Source: Tetrapyrgos nigripes (Eukaryota; Basidiomycota; Agaricomycetes; Agaricales; Campanellaceae). Taken from it: DNA of 64,000 nt. Below are positions 47,135 through 59,720 of the stretch, one piece after another; position 1 is the stretch's first letter; each line of letters opens with the position of its first letter. The DNA lies in contig JAACJM010000140.1 in the NCBI GenBank assembly GCA_013368315.1, positions 62,001 through 126,000 of the forward strand, given 5' to 3'. The position numbers and the translations under genes were made by a program. The notes beneath the pieces are model-generated. The model had not been told where the DNA came from and did not search any database. It saw only the letters and a list, made by a program, of their open reading frames with translations.

Positions 47135-49379
47135 TGTCATGAATCTCTTCATACCTTCGCTTCCAGACCCTGTTCCTCTTCACTTTTCTTCTGTTCTCTT
47201 TGTTCCATTGCTTTTCCATTGATTCTCCACTTATAATCCTATCTTTCCCCTACATTTCTCCATTTCTCCATTTCTCCTATATTTCTCCACTTATGCTCCT
47301 ATCTTTCTCCTGCATTTCTCCATTCTTGATCCTATGATTGATTCCATCAGATATCTCTTTTCTTCTGTTCTCTTTGTTCAATTGCTGTCTGGAAGCAAAG
47401 GTATGAAGAGATTCATGACATTACCCCCTCTCTAAGAAGTGCTTTCACCTGGAGCACTTCCTAGCCAAAGAACAGTGAAAACAACACACTGAAAATCAAT
47501 GTAAACACAGTAACAAAGTCCAAAATTCCAAAATCAAATCCAAGTATTGGTACTGGCACACTGGCACTGGCCCAAAGCAAATTCAATGTTCTGTGTACAT
47601 GAAATGGAGTGCAATGAGATGAAGGATGAGGTGAGGAAGGGTGTCATGGATAAAACAAAGTAATAATAAAAAAAGCAAACACAAAGAGGATAAACACTTA
47701 GGAAATGCATCTGAGCATGAGGGATATGATGATCATAAAATGTGACTGGAAAAGGATAAAGGAATGACTGGAGGACTGGTAACAATAAAAAAGTCAAATG
47801 AAAGGGGATAAACACTCTGAAACTGTATCTGGGCATGACTGGGGAGGGGAACTCAATGTGGGAGGGGATGAGAAGGTTGCCTGGGCAGTGGAGTTGATGT
47901 TCTAGAAGACAGGTGCCTTTGACTGGGTTATTCTGGGTAAAAAAAAAAAGTGATGATGCACCTGTAATCCAAGCTGCAAACTATACAGCAACCTCCTTCA
48001 ATGATCTCCAAAGGACTCCTTCAAAGCTCCATGGGACTGGGTGGTAGAACAATGGACAGACCTCAACATCATGATGCAGAGACTGGTGATAACATTTGGG
48101 GGAACAGAGAAGTAGTCCAGGGTGAAGAAAGAACAAGAAAAGCAAAGAGTGGTGGAGTGAGAGTAAGGCTAGTCTGTCCAAGTGTCAAGAACAGGTTCAG
48201 TTGGGACTGGTGTGGTAAAGAGCACACACTTGGCTCTAAGCAGTAGGCATAGACAGAACAACAGTAGACAGATAACAATGAGAGACTAGTCCCAAGACAA
48301 AGTTAATATTAAGTGAAAACAAGAAATACATGAGATGCTCACCTAGTCCCAAGACAAAGAGGTCAAGATGGGGACTAGGGAGTTACTACTCTAAGCTTAT
48401 ATACACAGAACAGAAATAAAGATAAAAGCTGAGTAAAGTGAAGAAAGGAATCAGAGAACTGTCCAGAACAGTCAAAGTACAGCCTGTTGTCCCTGTAAGA
48501 GATGTATAATGAAAAGATGAACAAAAGATGAACAAGCTGTGCATAGTGTCCCTGTAAGAGATGTATCATAAAAAGATGAACAAATGATGAAACAGGGGAT
48601 AGTAGCTGTGCATAGATGATCAAGGAAAGATGAACAAAAGATAGGGCAAAGGATGAACAAAATGATGATCAAAAGGCAGTGACTGATGAAGAAAAGAAAC
48701 AGAAAATGAATAAAAATACCCTGAAATAATACTGTCACAACAACTGGAATGCCTCTCAGGCCACCACACAAAGGCCAAAGACAAAGAGAAGGGCAAATAG
48801 ATGGTATATGTGAGTAACTACCACCCATGGACAGAGGTCAACATCATGATGCAGAGACTGGTGATAACAGTTGGGGGAACAGAGGAGTAATCCAGGGTGA
48901 AGAAAGAACAAGAAAGTGAGGAGTGGTGGAGTGAGAGTAAGGCTAGTCTGTCCAAGTGTCAAGAACAGGTTCAGTTGGGACTGGAATGCCTCTCAGGTGA
49001 CCACACAAAGACCAAAGACGAAGAGAAGGGCAAATAGATGGTATATGTGAGCAGTATGGATCAGAGGGACAGAAGTGGACAGACTAAAGACCTATCTATC
49101 AAGCCCTAGAAGATATATACACAAGTACAAAGCTAGATCAGAGATATCTGATGGAATCAATCATAGGATCAAGAATGGAGAAATGCAGGAGAAAGATAGG
49201 AGCATAAGTGGAGAAATATAGGAGAAATGGAGAAATGTAGGAGAAATGATGTATCAAGGTACAAGGAACATGACTTAGAACCAGGGGAGTCAAAGGAACA
49301 AATGGAAGCAAAGAAAAGAAGAGAGAAACAAAGAGAAACAAAGAGAAACAGAAGCGAAGGCATGAAGATATTCATGACA
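47135..49379 (-). mobile_element. 2245-bp LTR-element remnant with terminal inverted repeats
   Basis: It starts TGTCATGAATC, ends ATTCATGACA and is flanked by the 5-bp duplication GAAAC (47130-47134 and 49380-49384). A complete 285-bp LTR-like unit (47135-47419) has TGTCATGA...TCATGACA ends and is followed on the minus strand side by a polypurine tract (GAGAGGGGGTAA just before TGTCATG). The right end (about 49139-49379) matches the left unit in reverse rather than direct orientation. Inside are non-coding repeats: 48040-48215 is repeated at 48828-48995 and 48748-48820 at 48987-49055. A nested LTR-like piece lies at about 48235-48745. No pol remains. Confidence 0.65.
48235..48745 (-). repeat. 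Solo-LTR-like repeat, relative of 5185-5715
   Basis: Read on the minus strand it starts tgttgtgacag, has tatataagct, and carries tgtcttgggact twice, in the same order as at 5185-5715. Nested within the larger element. Confidence 0.45.
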
Positions 49380-49860
49380 GAAACTTCTATCTACCTTTCT
49401 GATCTCCTCCCCTTTTTCAAATGCTCTTGTTGTCAAATAACATCCCTCAGTCTACTCAATCTTGCAGATGGGGATCTTTTTGATGAAACTTTTTGCTCTG
49501 CAAGACTCTGTCAATATTACCATTCGCAAACCATGTGACATAGGAGAGAACACGACCTTTACAGACCATTTCATTCAGCAAATGGTCATCAATCATGACT
49601 CCAAGGATCAGACTCAAAGTTACTCTTGTCTTATTCCCCATCTCCAAACACTGTCTCTACAGGTTCACAGGTTCAATTTTCCTACTGCTTCATTTGTCCA
49701 CATGGTTCAGTCATGTTGGATACTGGACTCCGACCACACAAACAAGAATCTGAATGGAGTTGACTGCTTGAAGAAAGTTGAACTAAGGTTTATGGGTTGG
49801 ACCCCTGGGGAGGAGAAGGACAACGATGACAACGACAATAAAGAGGGAGAGGATGAGGAT

Positions 49861-50390
49861 TAAGGCTCCAACCAATTACATTACAATTACTCAAAATCCA
49901 GTAATTAATTGGAATTGGTAATTAATATATTAGTAATCAATTATAATGAGTAATTAATTAGTTTCCCAATTCACTACAATGGCATGCCACAGGAGGTTGT
50001 TCTGGTGGTCCTAAAGTGCCATTATCCATGTCATTTATGGTTTCAAGTCAATGTACAGTGATTGTACATCTATGGTCTACCTTGTGATGACTAATTTCTA
50101 TTTGTCATGTCTATATCATGTGAAGTTTAGTAGTTATGATGAGGTTTGGCCTTTGTATGGTCAATCCTGCAGTGTGAAGAGTAAATTGTGGTATTATTAG
50201 ATGACTACAAGTCAGTATGAAGTAGACTTGAGGCACTTGGCTGAGCCTTCTGCTACTCTAACCTGAAACTAATTAATTACTGATTACTACCAATTAATTA
50301 CCTATTACTGGGTTTACCATAATCTAATTGTAATTTTAATTGGATAAAACCAATTAAATCAGTAATTAATTGGAATTGGTTGGAGCCTTA
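49861..50390. mobile_element. hAT-type MITE in a coding sequence (530 bp)
   Basis: The terminal inverted repeats begin TAAGGCTCCAACCAATT. A perfect 8-bp target duplication, ATGAGGAT, flanks it (49853-49860 and 50391-50398). The interior is AT-rich with repeated aattaatt words and has no transposase. The size of the target duplication points to hAT. Confidence 0.88.
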
Positions 50391-50518
50391 ATGAGGATGA
50401 GGAGAGAGAGGACGATGAGGATGAGAAACCTGACTTCAACAAAGTTGTACAGCCTTTGAAGATGTTGGGCAGTGCTGGTTTACAGTTTGATGTGTTGAAA
50501 ACTGTGGCCTTCTTCTAG

Positions 50519-51218
50519 CTCAGGCTTAAAAGACAATGCACCACATATACAGAGTGAGTACAAGCTTGCTTGTTCTTAACATCTGTCACCTTTCTGATGA
50601 GTTGTTGCTCCGATACATAGGTACATAATGTCCTCAGAAACGGTGGGTCCTGATTGGTCCCCAGGCTACTTGGACACAACCTTTCAATTGCATCAGTATT
50701 AATACCTGACTGGCGCATCTGGTAGATCGAGACCTTACGACTCAGCCACTGGTATGATAAGTTGCTTCGCATACAAAATGTAAATGATCACAGCAGTAAT
50801 TTGAATGCCATGAAGAAACCTTCTATCTACATACCCTGCCTCGTAACCGTAGTCATATTTGTTAGCGCTTCTAGAAGCGCTGCCAAATCCTCCAGGATGG
50901 ACCCATCAGCACCTCCAGACCAGAATCCTGCCCGAGACAATTCAGCTTCGTCTGCAATGTCAAATTCACTTCAAGCTGCCCCGACGAACCAAACAGATTG
51001 TAAGCTACGAAGACGTCGAGGCATTGAATGGAGACGCAGAATTGTGACCCAGACTACCCAAACCACCAATCCCGAGCATCACTCCCCAGACAACGACGAG
51101 GTACCGTCCATCAGGTCCACCAAAGGATAATGTAAGTTTTTCGTCTTGTTGTGCGTTGTACAGAAAAAATTTCCAGGTCCTTTATGAGAAAACAAAAAGA
51201 AAAAACTTGTTCCTAATC
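50519..51218 (+). other. Short gap with an unassigned 106-codon frame
   Basis: An ATG at 50810 opens 106 codons to TAA at 51128. The first 25 residues (PCLVTVVIFVSASRSA) look like a signal peptide and the rest is Ser/Thr/Arg-rich. There is no known family. It is convergent with the dehydrogenase gene and may be chance. Confidence 0.3.
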
Positions 51219-54200
51219 TTACAACCCCTCAAAAGCCCCCTTGACAACCCTCTCCTGCTGTTCCTTATACATCTTCCCAACACCTGGCGCAGGCAACGCG
51301 CTTTCCTTTCTACCCCAATATTTAACATCAACAGCTTCCAATCCCTGAACATTCCTCAACCTCTCCTGTACATGTCCCCACACACCTTGGTTCCTCGATT
51401 CTTCCTGAACCCACCAAACCTCTTTATCCGTCTCTCTGGAGCTGTATTTCGCCAAAACATCCCCTAGCTCCACAAATGGAAACGGTGCAATCTCTTCCAC
51501 CCTCACAATCCCTACCTTGTCTTCCAACCCTCTCTCTTTCCTCTCTTTGGCAAGCTCGTAATAAATCTTGCCCGTACAAAGCAACACCCTCTTCACCTCA
51601 GCCTGTTTCGTACTCTGACTCTGAGGTTCAAAGATAGGGTCATCCAATACTGGTTTGAAAGATTTTCCTTGCGCGAATTCCTCTAGAGGGGACGCAGCTG
51701 CAGGAAGCCTCAACAACGCCTTGGGGCCAGCTACAATAAGAGGCTTTCGATAATTCCTCTTCATCTGTCTTCGGAGGAGATGGAAGTATTGAGAGGGAGT
51801 GGTGGGGAAGACGATGTGCATGTTGATTGTTTGGTGATTATTCGGCGAGGAGTTGTGAGCATAGCGGTCGTTGGTTAACTATGAACGACATTGAGTCAAT
51901 TTGCAAGATCGCAACAAGCTAAAAAGAGCTACCTGTAACCACCTCTCCAATCTACAACTCGAATGTTCCGGACCGGCTCCATCAAGGCCATGGGGTAGGA
52001 GGAGCACGATTCCACTTTGTTTGAGCCATTTTGCTGCAAAACGAGAGGAACAGATGTCAGATTCTAAAGGCGTTCACCTGAAAGGAAAGAAAAAAGAAAG
52101 GGAAAAACTCCACGTATAACGAAGAAAAAGAGACAGAAAGAGAGAAAAAGGACTACGCCAACGCCAATTCCAAAGGAACTAGAGGGAAAGGCAAAAACAG
52201 GAGAAGAAACTCACTCTCCGCGCTAGACACAAACGTATCGATAATGATCTGCGCCCCATTGAAGAAATCCCCGAACTGAGCTTCCCATATAGATAGGAGG
52301 TCGGGACGTTCCCAGCTGGCACCGTATTCGAACTATATATCCGCGCAAGTCAGTCAAACAGTCCTCTAGGGAGGGAAGATTCGGGTAAAAGACGGTGTGG
52401 TAGAGAAACACGCACCCCAAGCACAGCCATTTCACTCAATGAACTATTCGCCAACTCGAGCTTACCCACTCTCTCATCATTTGAGTTTGGCGGCGACGGT
52501 AAAAACTCATTCAAAGGTACAACCACCCTTTCGGTTCTCTGATCCACCAACATAGCATGTCGCTGACTAAACGTTCCACGACCGACGTCTTGACCTGAGA
52601 TACGGATGTCGTTGCCTTCGAGCATGAGGGAGGCGAAGGCTAGGGCCTGGAGTTTCAAAGCCACAGGTGGGTTAAGAAAGAAAAAGGGGGGGGAATAGAA
52701 AAAACGGATACGTTAGCGTCCAGCTTAAAGACGTTATATAAAAGACGAAAGGAAACGCAGAAACACAAAGCCGGCGAAAAAGTAAACGAGCAATAGACAC
52801 CCACCTCACCGGTAGCCCAATCAACACCCTTCCCATTCTCCTCCAAGCTCCCCAACCGTCCCTTGACAAACCTCTTCAACTTCTCATGAACCTCAAACCC
52901 TTCCGGAACCTTGACACTAGCCCTCCCCAATTCTCTCAACACGTCCAGATCGACACCAGTTGAAGGGTGAGTTATCGCTGAGGGAGAAGTGGGCCAGTGA
53001 ATGGTGGACCATTGGGATTTCATTCGGAGCGCCGAGGGAGCTGCAGAGTTTGAAGACGATGACGACGACGAGACGGGTGAATTGGAATCAGAAAGAGAAG
53101 ACTTATACCCCGAGAGAGCCACCAAAGCCGAATCCAAATGCGTGCGGTACTCTTTACGGACGGATTCGATTTCTTCTTGGGTTAGGATTTCGTCGGACTG
53201 CGTAGGTAAAAACGTTAGTCACATGAGATACACAGAGAAAGGGCAGAGAAAGAGACAGAGAAGGAAAATGCCAAGACAGTAGGCAAGCCTGCCCCACTCA
53301 ACCAGCACTAAACCCAAAAAAACCAAAGTAGCAACTCACCATCATCTTCTCCTCATAAATCCTCGGCACACTCTTCCTAGCCGCAATCTTTTCATACATC
53401 AAGGGACTCGTAAAGTTGGGTACGTCGAGCTCGTTGTGGCCCCAACGTCTATAGACGAGGAGATCGACGATGATGTCTTTTCTAAAGTATTGGCGGTATT
53501 TGAAGGCTATTTCCATCGCGCGGAAGACGTCTGTGGATAGGGTGAGTAGGGTAAGGGGATGGTAAGATGAGAGTGGGCAAAGAACAAAAAGAGAGAAAAG
53601 GACACAAACAGAAACGGACAGGAAGAGAACGGGAACGAGAAAAAGGACGAGACCAAGAAAAAGAGTCTCACCTTCAGGATAATCCCCATTAACATGCAGA
53701 ACTGGTGCGCCAATCATCTTTCCAACATCCGAGCAGTACTGTGAGGACCGAGCATGGGCAATAGGCGTCGTGTAGCCGATGTTATTACTGTTGAGACAAG
53801 CAGTGGGTAGATGATGTCAGTAAAGCATACACTGAAAGCAAAAGCAGAATAAAAGACCAAGAAACTCTCTCAGGACATGAAAAACCCACTCACTCAACAA
53901 CCAAATGAACCGTCCCTCCACTGGTATAATGCGGTAACCCACTCAACCCCAACGTCTCCATCACCACTCCCTGGCCTGTAAATGCCGCGTCACCGTGTAA
54001 TTGGATACACATTACTCGGTCACCCAGCTGACACGTCTCCGGCGAGGTACGCAGTAAGGAATACTGCTTTGCTCGAGTTTTACCTAGGGCAACGGCGTTA
54101 ATGGCCTCGAGGTGAGAGGGGTTGGGGAGGAGAGAGACTTTGAGGGGTTTGGTGTTGGGATAGTGTAGGTTGGCGGAGGAGGCTGCGAGTAAAAACCGTC

Positions 54201-55370
54201 AGGTCAGTTTTCTTATTGTTTTCTCAAAAGTGACGAAAACGAGGAAATGAAAAAGCAACACTCACTCAAATGACTCAAAACATCTCCTTCGACGCCTCCT
54301 CCTACTCCTATCTCCCCTACAAGTTCCTCCGGCCACTCAGCTCCACCACGAATCTTATAAAACAACCCCGTCGGGTCGTATTTCAGCAACTCGGGGTCTG
54401 TTAAGAGGTTCAGCCTTCCACGGTGGGGCATGGCTACGATGATATGAGATAGAGAAGCCCTCGCTGCTGCTGAGAAGAGGGAGTCTAGAGCCGGGAGCAT
54501 GGATTCGCCGCCTTCAAGGCCGTACTGTTCAGAAAGGGAAGAAAGGTGAGTATATGCGCGTCAACACAGAAACGAAATAAAGATACGACACATACTCGTT
54601 TCAAATTGGGAAACTTGAGCTGAAGAAAGTTATCAAACACCTCTGAGCGCGCAAGCAAGCCATGGATACGTTTTCTGAGTTTATGACTCTGAAACGCCGA
54701 TGCGGGGATAGAGTTGGACTCGAGGAGGTGAGAGAACCAGAGGCGTTCTGTCTTTGACGGGGAGTGCATGTACTGGAATGTCCATCAGCAAGAGTGAGAG
54801 CATAAGTGTCCTGACGAACCTCGAAACCAATCCTGCCGACGTACACCTCCCGCAGCCTCCTATTGATCTCATCCATCGTCATCAACTCTTGTTCGCTTCC
54901 TCTCTGCTCACTGACGTTAGGATGCGTCCAAATAATCCCGTTAACGTTAAACTGGTGCTCTGGGTCATCAACAGGCAGTCCATATCGACCAGGGTTGAGT
55001 GCAGCGACTTCAGACTCTCGGTCGATGAGGTCTAGAGGATCTATACGCGCAGCACGATGTGCATGCATACGAACAGAGTCCACATAACGTAGCAAGGCTG
55101 CATTGGCATGTCGGTTCTGTAGTTGGGCTTCTGTGTCTGCATCATAAGTAATGCGATGATGAGTGTACAGCTTTGGCAACCACGACGACGATGGACAGAC
55201 TCACAATCTGGAAAAGCAAACGCAGGAGGTTTCCTATACCCAAAAGACTCGTCATGGTAGAGTCTGCCTAGAATCCTTGGCTGGACCGTCTTTACCGTCT
55301 TCGCTGCCTTCTTGCCTCCTAGCGACGACCTCGTCGCCGTAGTCGTTGTTCTCACCAGCGACGAGACCAT
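51219..55370 (-). CDS. 2-oxoglutarate-dehydrogenase-like E1 of the DHTKD1 (2-oxoadipate dehydrogenase) type
   Basis: Multi-exon gene from ATG 55368-55370 to the stop at 51219. The first exon reads like a mitochondrial targeting peptide (Ser/Thr/Arg/Lys-rich, no acids in the first 25 residues). E1 landmarks in order: [58 protein letters not shown], which contributes to the thiamine diphosphate site; [73 protein letters not shown]; and [12 protein letters not shown] at the end. The compact N-terminus and the [14 protein letters not shown] and [11 protein letters not shown] forms fit DHTKD1 rather than the longer OGDH. Expected role: ThDP-dependent decarboxylation of 2-oxoadipate in lysine/tryptophan breakdown, in the mitochondrial matrix. 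A fragment of its 5' end recurs at 59.1-59.7 kb. Confidence 0.82.
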
Positions 55371-55726
55371 TATGGGGAACTGTCGGTCAGATTGACGATG
55401 GTACGAGAGAAAGCCAGCAACGCGAGCCCCTGATAGGCGGCGAAAGAGGGACCCACTGCCATGTTGTGAGTTCCGACCCGCCTTGTACTCGGGGCAGACG
55501 CGGTCACCTGTTCAGTGTTCAGGCTAGTAACGTTCAGGGCGCTTGCCGACAGCTTCTTTGCACACTTCCATGATCCATAATAAGTGTCCTTGTACTGCAT
55601 GGAAAACCGCACGCATAGACTCCTTCGCTCAGCTACAGCCAATTTGGCAGTCGTGTTTGTATTAGCAGGCTTTGGGTCTTCTTTTTTTTTCTACAGAATC
55701 TAGGTACCATGGAAGCGCCTCAAGCT

Positions 55727-55847
55727 TAGACTCGTAACTAGTCGCTGTGGTGCAAACTTTTTTGATGACAGTCGATCAAAGCGTTTGGCTTCGCCGACAG
55801 TGATCGACTGTCATCACTACTCTCGCGAAAGACTGGTTACGAGTCTA
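55727..55847. mobile_element. Tiny palindromic MITE with a 9-bp target duplication (Mutator-like)
   Basis: 121 bp with terminal repeats TAGACTCGTAAC(T/C)AGTC and an inner perfect hairpin (GATGACAGTCGATCA and its complement, about 55776-55815). It is flanked by CCTCAAGCT at 55718-55726 and 55848-55856. Nine-base duplications are typical of Mutator-like elements. It lies in the shared promoter region of the dehydrogenase and the P450. Confidence 0.75.
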
Positions 55848-56213
55848 CCTCAAGCTATGTTTAGGTACTGCCTCGAATGAAAAGGCCCCCAGAATTTTCG
55901 GAAGCGCACTGCATTACAGATTCTGAACTGGCGAACGACTCTGAATGAGTCGACTCTTTCTTTTTCGGTACCGTTCTAATACCAAGTCGGATCGCTTGTA
56001 AATATCCACGGGAAATCTTCTACGAGTCACTGAACATTCATCAAAGCTCCATACATATGTCCTTCCGACGTCAATGCTTGCTTAACTGTTGCAAGTATTC
56101 GGCAGGGCTGGACGCTTCAATCCAGTCAGGGAAGAACCCCTGAAATCGCGGTCCCGTTGGCATTGTGGGAGATTACAACCGGGTTGACCGGAGAAACTCC
56201 TGCTAGACTGCAC

Positions 56214-56220
56214 TATATAA
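56214..56220 (+). promoter_or_regulatory. TATA box of the P450 gene
   Basis: TATATAA, 92 bases before the ATG. Confidence 0.55.
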
Positions 56221-56311
56221 GAGGTAACGACTTTGTTTTTACATCCTCATTAACTTCCACACATCTTCCTCTCAGTTTACATACACTCAGAGCTTCAACA
56301 TACACACTACC

Positions 56312-58918
56312 ATGATCGATCTTCGAAGCATTGGTTACCTACTCGCAGGAATTGGAGGAACCTACCTTGTCTTCTCATTCCTTCGCGAGCAGATTGATAC
56401 TTACAAGGTGTGTATGACCTCTACACACGCTTTCATTCTTCCTTCCTACCTCTGAGCTAATTGAACATTATCACCATCCCTTCTTACTACCAACCACCAG
56501 CTTCGACATATCCCCACAATCGGCCCAAAAGGACTGTTCAGCTCTTACTTTGGTCGTTTCCAATTCGTTAAGCGTGCTAAAGATATGCTTCAGGAAGGTT
56601 ATGAGAAGGTGAGATCTCCTTTCACAATTTCACTCTGGCTTCACAGGATCAGAAGTTATCCATATTTACTCGACCTGACAGTACCCCGGAGGACTCTTCA
56701 AAATCCGTACCCTAGACCAATGGATAGTCATCGTCACCAACGATAACATGATTCACGACATCAGGAAAGCTCCGGAAAACATGATGTCTTTTGATTTCGC
56801 GACTAGAGAGGTCAGTTGAACTTTTCTTTCCCATTTCGTTCGCATGCCTGCCAGTGCAGTCCCGAGTCTGATACATTTGACTTTTGTTTCCTTTTTGTTC
56901 GGACTACAGAGTTTCCAACAAGACCACACAATGGGCAAGACCGTTTATCTTCACCCACATCACGTAGACGTTGTCAGGACTACTCTCACAAAGAACATTG
57001 CCGCGAGGTTTTCAGACGTACAGGATGAGATTGCAAGTGCTTTTGGAGATGAGATTCCTCCTGATGCAGGTGTGTACGCCATTGGGGCCTCCTCAGGCTT
57101 GGCTTTATCTTCCTCAAAAGGTCACAAGTGGCATAATCTGAACTGATTCTCTGCTAAAATGACAGAATGGAAACCCTACCCTACCCTAAACACAGTGATG
57201 AGAATCATCTGTAGGACTACTAACCGACTTTTTGTTGGACTTCCTGTCTGTAAGTCACCTTTCTCATAACATTTCATTGATCTACTCTGACGAGAGCACC
57301 TACACACTTCAGGCCGTGACCTAGATTACATTGTTCGTACATATTCTCCTCCGTAGTGGCATTTCTCTACCGACGGACTTACAGACTTTCACTGACAGAA
57401 CCTCAACATCGAACACACGATCCTCGTCTTCAAAAGCGCGTTCTTAATCAATCTATTCCCTAGTGCTCTACACCAGTGAGTTTGCCGTCGAATACTCCTT
57501 CTGCATCTCAACATTCTGAGTGGCACCATCGCATTTGTTATCGTGATTTACAGAATCGTTGGCCCTCTCCTCTCACCCCTCCCAGCTTCCCTCAAGCGCG
57601 CCAGGAAGCATTTAGCCAAAATGATCGAAGAACGTATCGAGAAAGATGATCAGTACGGACGGGATTGGGATGGTAGACCGGTAAGCAGTAGTTTGCATCC
57701 TCAGTGCATTTCCGATACGGAACATCCAGCTCAAATATCACGTAGAACGACTTCATATCCTGGATCCTCGACGAAATTCCTCAAGAGAAACAAAAGGAAC
57801 TGCGCAATGTAGAAGACATCCTCCTTTGGGTTTTACACACCAATATCGGTGCGATTCATACAACGGTAAGAGTCTCATCGACTTATCTCAAAATAATGTC
57901 TTCTTAATGAATGCGTCTTGAATTCAAAACCGAAATTTCTAGAGCATGGTACGTAGCTCATCCTCATTGTGGCTTTGTGGTACCCACTTACCCTTCTTCC
58001 TCTATAACTCTCACAACATATTTGACTGATAGGCATTCACCAACATCCTTTACCACCTCGCCATCCAACCCCCCGAAGTTCTCGATATCCTCCGCAACGA
58101 AATGGAATCCGCCATCGACCAATATGGCTGGACCAAAGACGCTATGAGCCACATGCGTCGAACGGATAGTTTTATGAAGGAAGTTGCTAGAATGGTTGGG
58201 ACTAATGGAAGTGAGTAGGAATCGAGATACATAACCCTTCGTTTGGAACACCTCTGATTGCTGATACGTGATATCTTTTTAATATTTTCAGCTGTCGTCG
58301 AACGCATGGCTATGAAAGACTTTACCTTCTCCGATGGTACTACACTCCCAGCTGGCTCTCGAGTTGCTGTCCCCGGATTTGTTTTACAAAGAGATGAGGT
58401 TCGTCTTTAGTTACAAAATCATTCTATTTCGTCCAAGCTCACCTCAGGCTTGAACTCCTCCACCTACCCGCCTACTCAAATTAGAACCGCTACCAAGACG
58501 CCGACAAATTCAAACCTTTCCGATTCTACGACATGGACCGTGACTCTGCTGGTTTGACCGAGGATGCTGAATCTACCTGGACCGGAAGTATCAAACACCA
58601 AATGACCACTCCAAGCCCCAATTACTTTTTCTTTGGGACTGGAAAACACGCCTGGTAGGTTTCGAAGTTGCTTTCTTCAAGACTCGAGCTTATACTAACT
58701 ACGCATCAATTTACCTCTTCCTCTCATTGCATAGCCCTGGTCGTTTCTTCGCTGTAAACGAACTGAAAACACTCGTTGCGCATACCCTGTTGCACTATGA
58801 TATCAAGCTTGAAGGCGACGCCAAAAGCGTTCCGGCTCCGGTCTGGCTTATTAGGGATATCTCTCCGGATGCTAATATCAGCGTTATGTTTAGAAAGAGG
58901 CAGAGACTGAAGGAGTAA
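56312..58918 (+). CDS. Cytochrome P450 monooxygenase
   Basis: About a dozen exons run from ATG 56312 to TAA 58916-58918, roughly 520 residues. An N-terminal membrane anchor (IGYLLAGIGGTYLVFSFL) is followed by the proline hinge HIPTIGPKG. Helix I reads LHTNIGAIHTTS at about 57830-57930. This is the form found in several fungal P450 groups that lack the usual acid-Thr pair spacing. The EXXR motif is EVAR (about 58180), the PERF-like part FKPFRFYD, and the heme loop FFFGTGKHACPGRF (about 58628-58745, split by an intron), with the cysteine thiolate ligand. Introns are short with GT-AG ends. ER-membrane oxygenase; the substrate is unknown. No tailoring enzymes or synthase lie beside it, so a secondary-metabolite role is not supported by context. 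Confidence 0.88.
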
Positions 58919-59139
58919 TAGTACTAGGCAATCATGGATCTAGATAATCGAGAACACTGTGTATACATGTGTCTTAACTTATAGATGTGGTAATTTACAC
59001 ATTTGTCCAAACGCGGTGGAATTTCCGGCTGCAGCCTCAGGAAACACGTATGGCCAACATAAGGACAACATCTCTTTAGTACCCTTCGTCGTTTTCTTCT
59101 GGATCCTCTCGGTCAATGTATCTGATGGTATGGTACTCC

Positions 59140-59720
59140 TTCTGACCTCAGACTCTCGGTCAATAATGCCAAGAGGGTCTATACGGACAGAGTCCACATA
59201 ACGTAGCAAGGCAGCGTTGGCGTGTCGGTTCTGGAGTTGAGCTTCTGTGTCTGTATCGTGATGATGATGTGTGTACAAATTGGCAACGACGGACGATCAC
59301 AAACTCACAAACTGGAAAAGCAAACGCAGGAGGATTCCTATACCGAAAAGACTTATCGTGAATAAAGTCTGCCTAGAATCCCCGGCTGGATTGTCTTCGT
59401 TGCCTTTTTGCTTCCTAGCGACGAGACATTATGGGGAACTGTCAGTCGGGTTGACGATGGTATGAGGGAGGAGGAGGAGTGTATTACCCGGGCTAGGACC
59501 AGAATCTGATGCGCCGGGGGTCCGGGAGGCATCCCGATGTACGTAGTAATAGTACATCATCGTCCCGGGATCGACCACTTCCAGGGAGGACGAGAAAGCG
59601 AGCAACGTGAACCCCTGACAGTAGGCGGCGAAAAAGGATCCCGTTGTGAGTTCCGACCCGCTCAATGGCCTGGATTTTGCACTCGGGGCAGACGCGGTCA
59701 CCTGTTCAAGCACTTGCCAA
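59140..59720 (-). pseudogene. Truncated copy of the dehydrogenase 5' end and promoter
   Basis: 59148-59470 matches 55010-55410 (exons 1-2, intron 1, start codon region) and 59570-59720 matches the upstream part near 55420-55520. The ATG and the ...[22 protein letters not shown] block are still readable, but early stops break exon 1 and the rest of the gene is absent. Confidence 0.85.

Larger units (their letters stand above)
45950..50518 (+). pseudogene. F-box protein gene split by two mobile elements
   Basis: Coding pieces lie at about 45950-47134, 49385-49860 and 50399-50518. The N-terminal piece has Gln/Leu/Ser repeats (SQLQSLQSQLQSL) and the agaricomycete F-box opening (VDGYRSLLAPIRRLPAELL), then SQVCSGWCKLAKTTPLLW. 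The usual LRR-like C-terminal half follows (LIPHLQTLSLQVHRFNFPTASFVHMVQSCW) with an acidic tail, ending TAG at 50516-50518. In-frame stops occur near 46346 and 46859, and the frame changes near 49460. A 2245-bp element sits at 47135 and a 530-bp MITE in the acidic tail. Removing the MITE and one target copy restores that frame exactly. Such F-box proteins act in SCF ubiquitin ligases; this copy is dead. Confidence 0.8.

Noticed and set aside
47135..47419. The left unit as an independent small TIR transposon
   Set aside because: The GAAAC duplication lies outside the whole 2245-bp block, not around this unit, and a polypurine tract abuts it.
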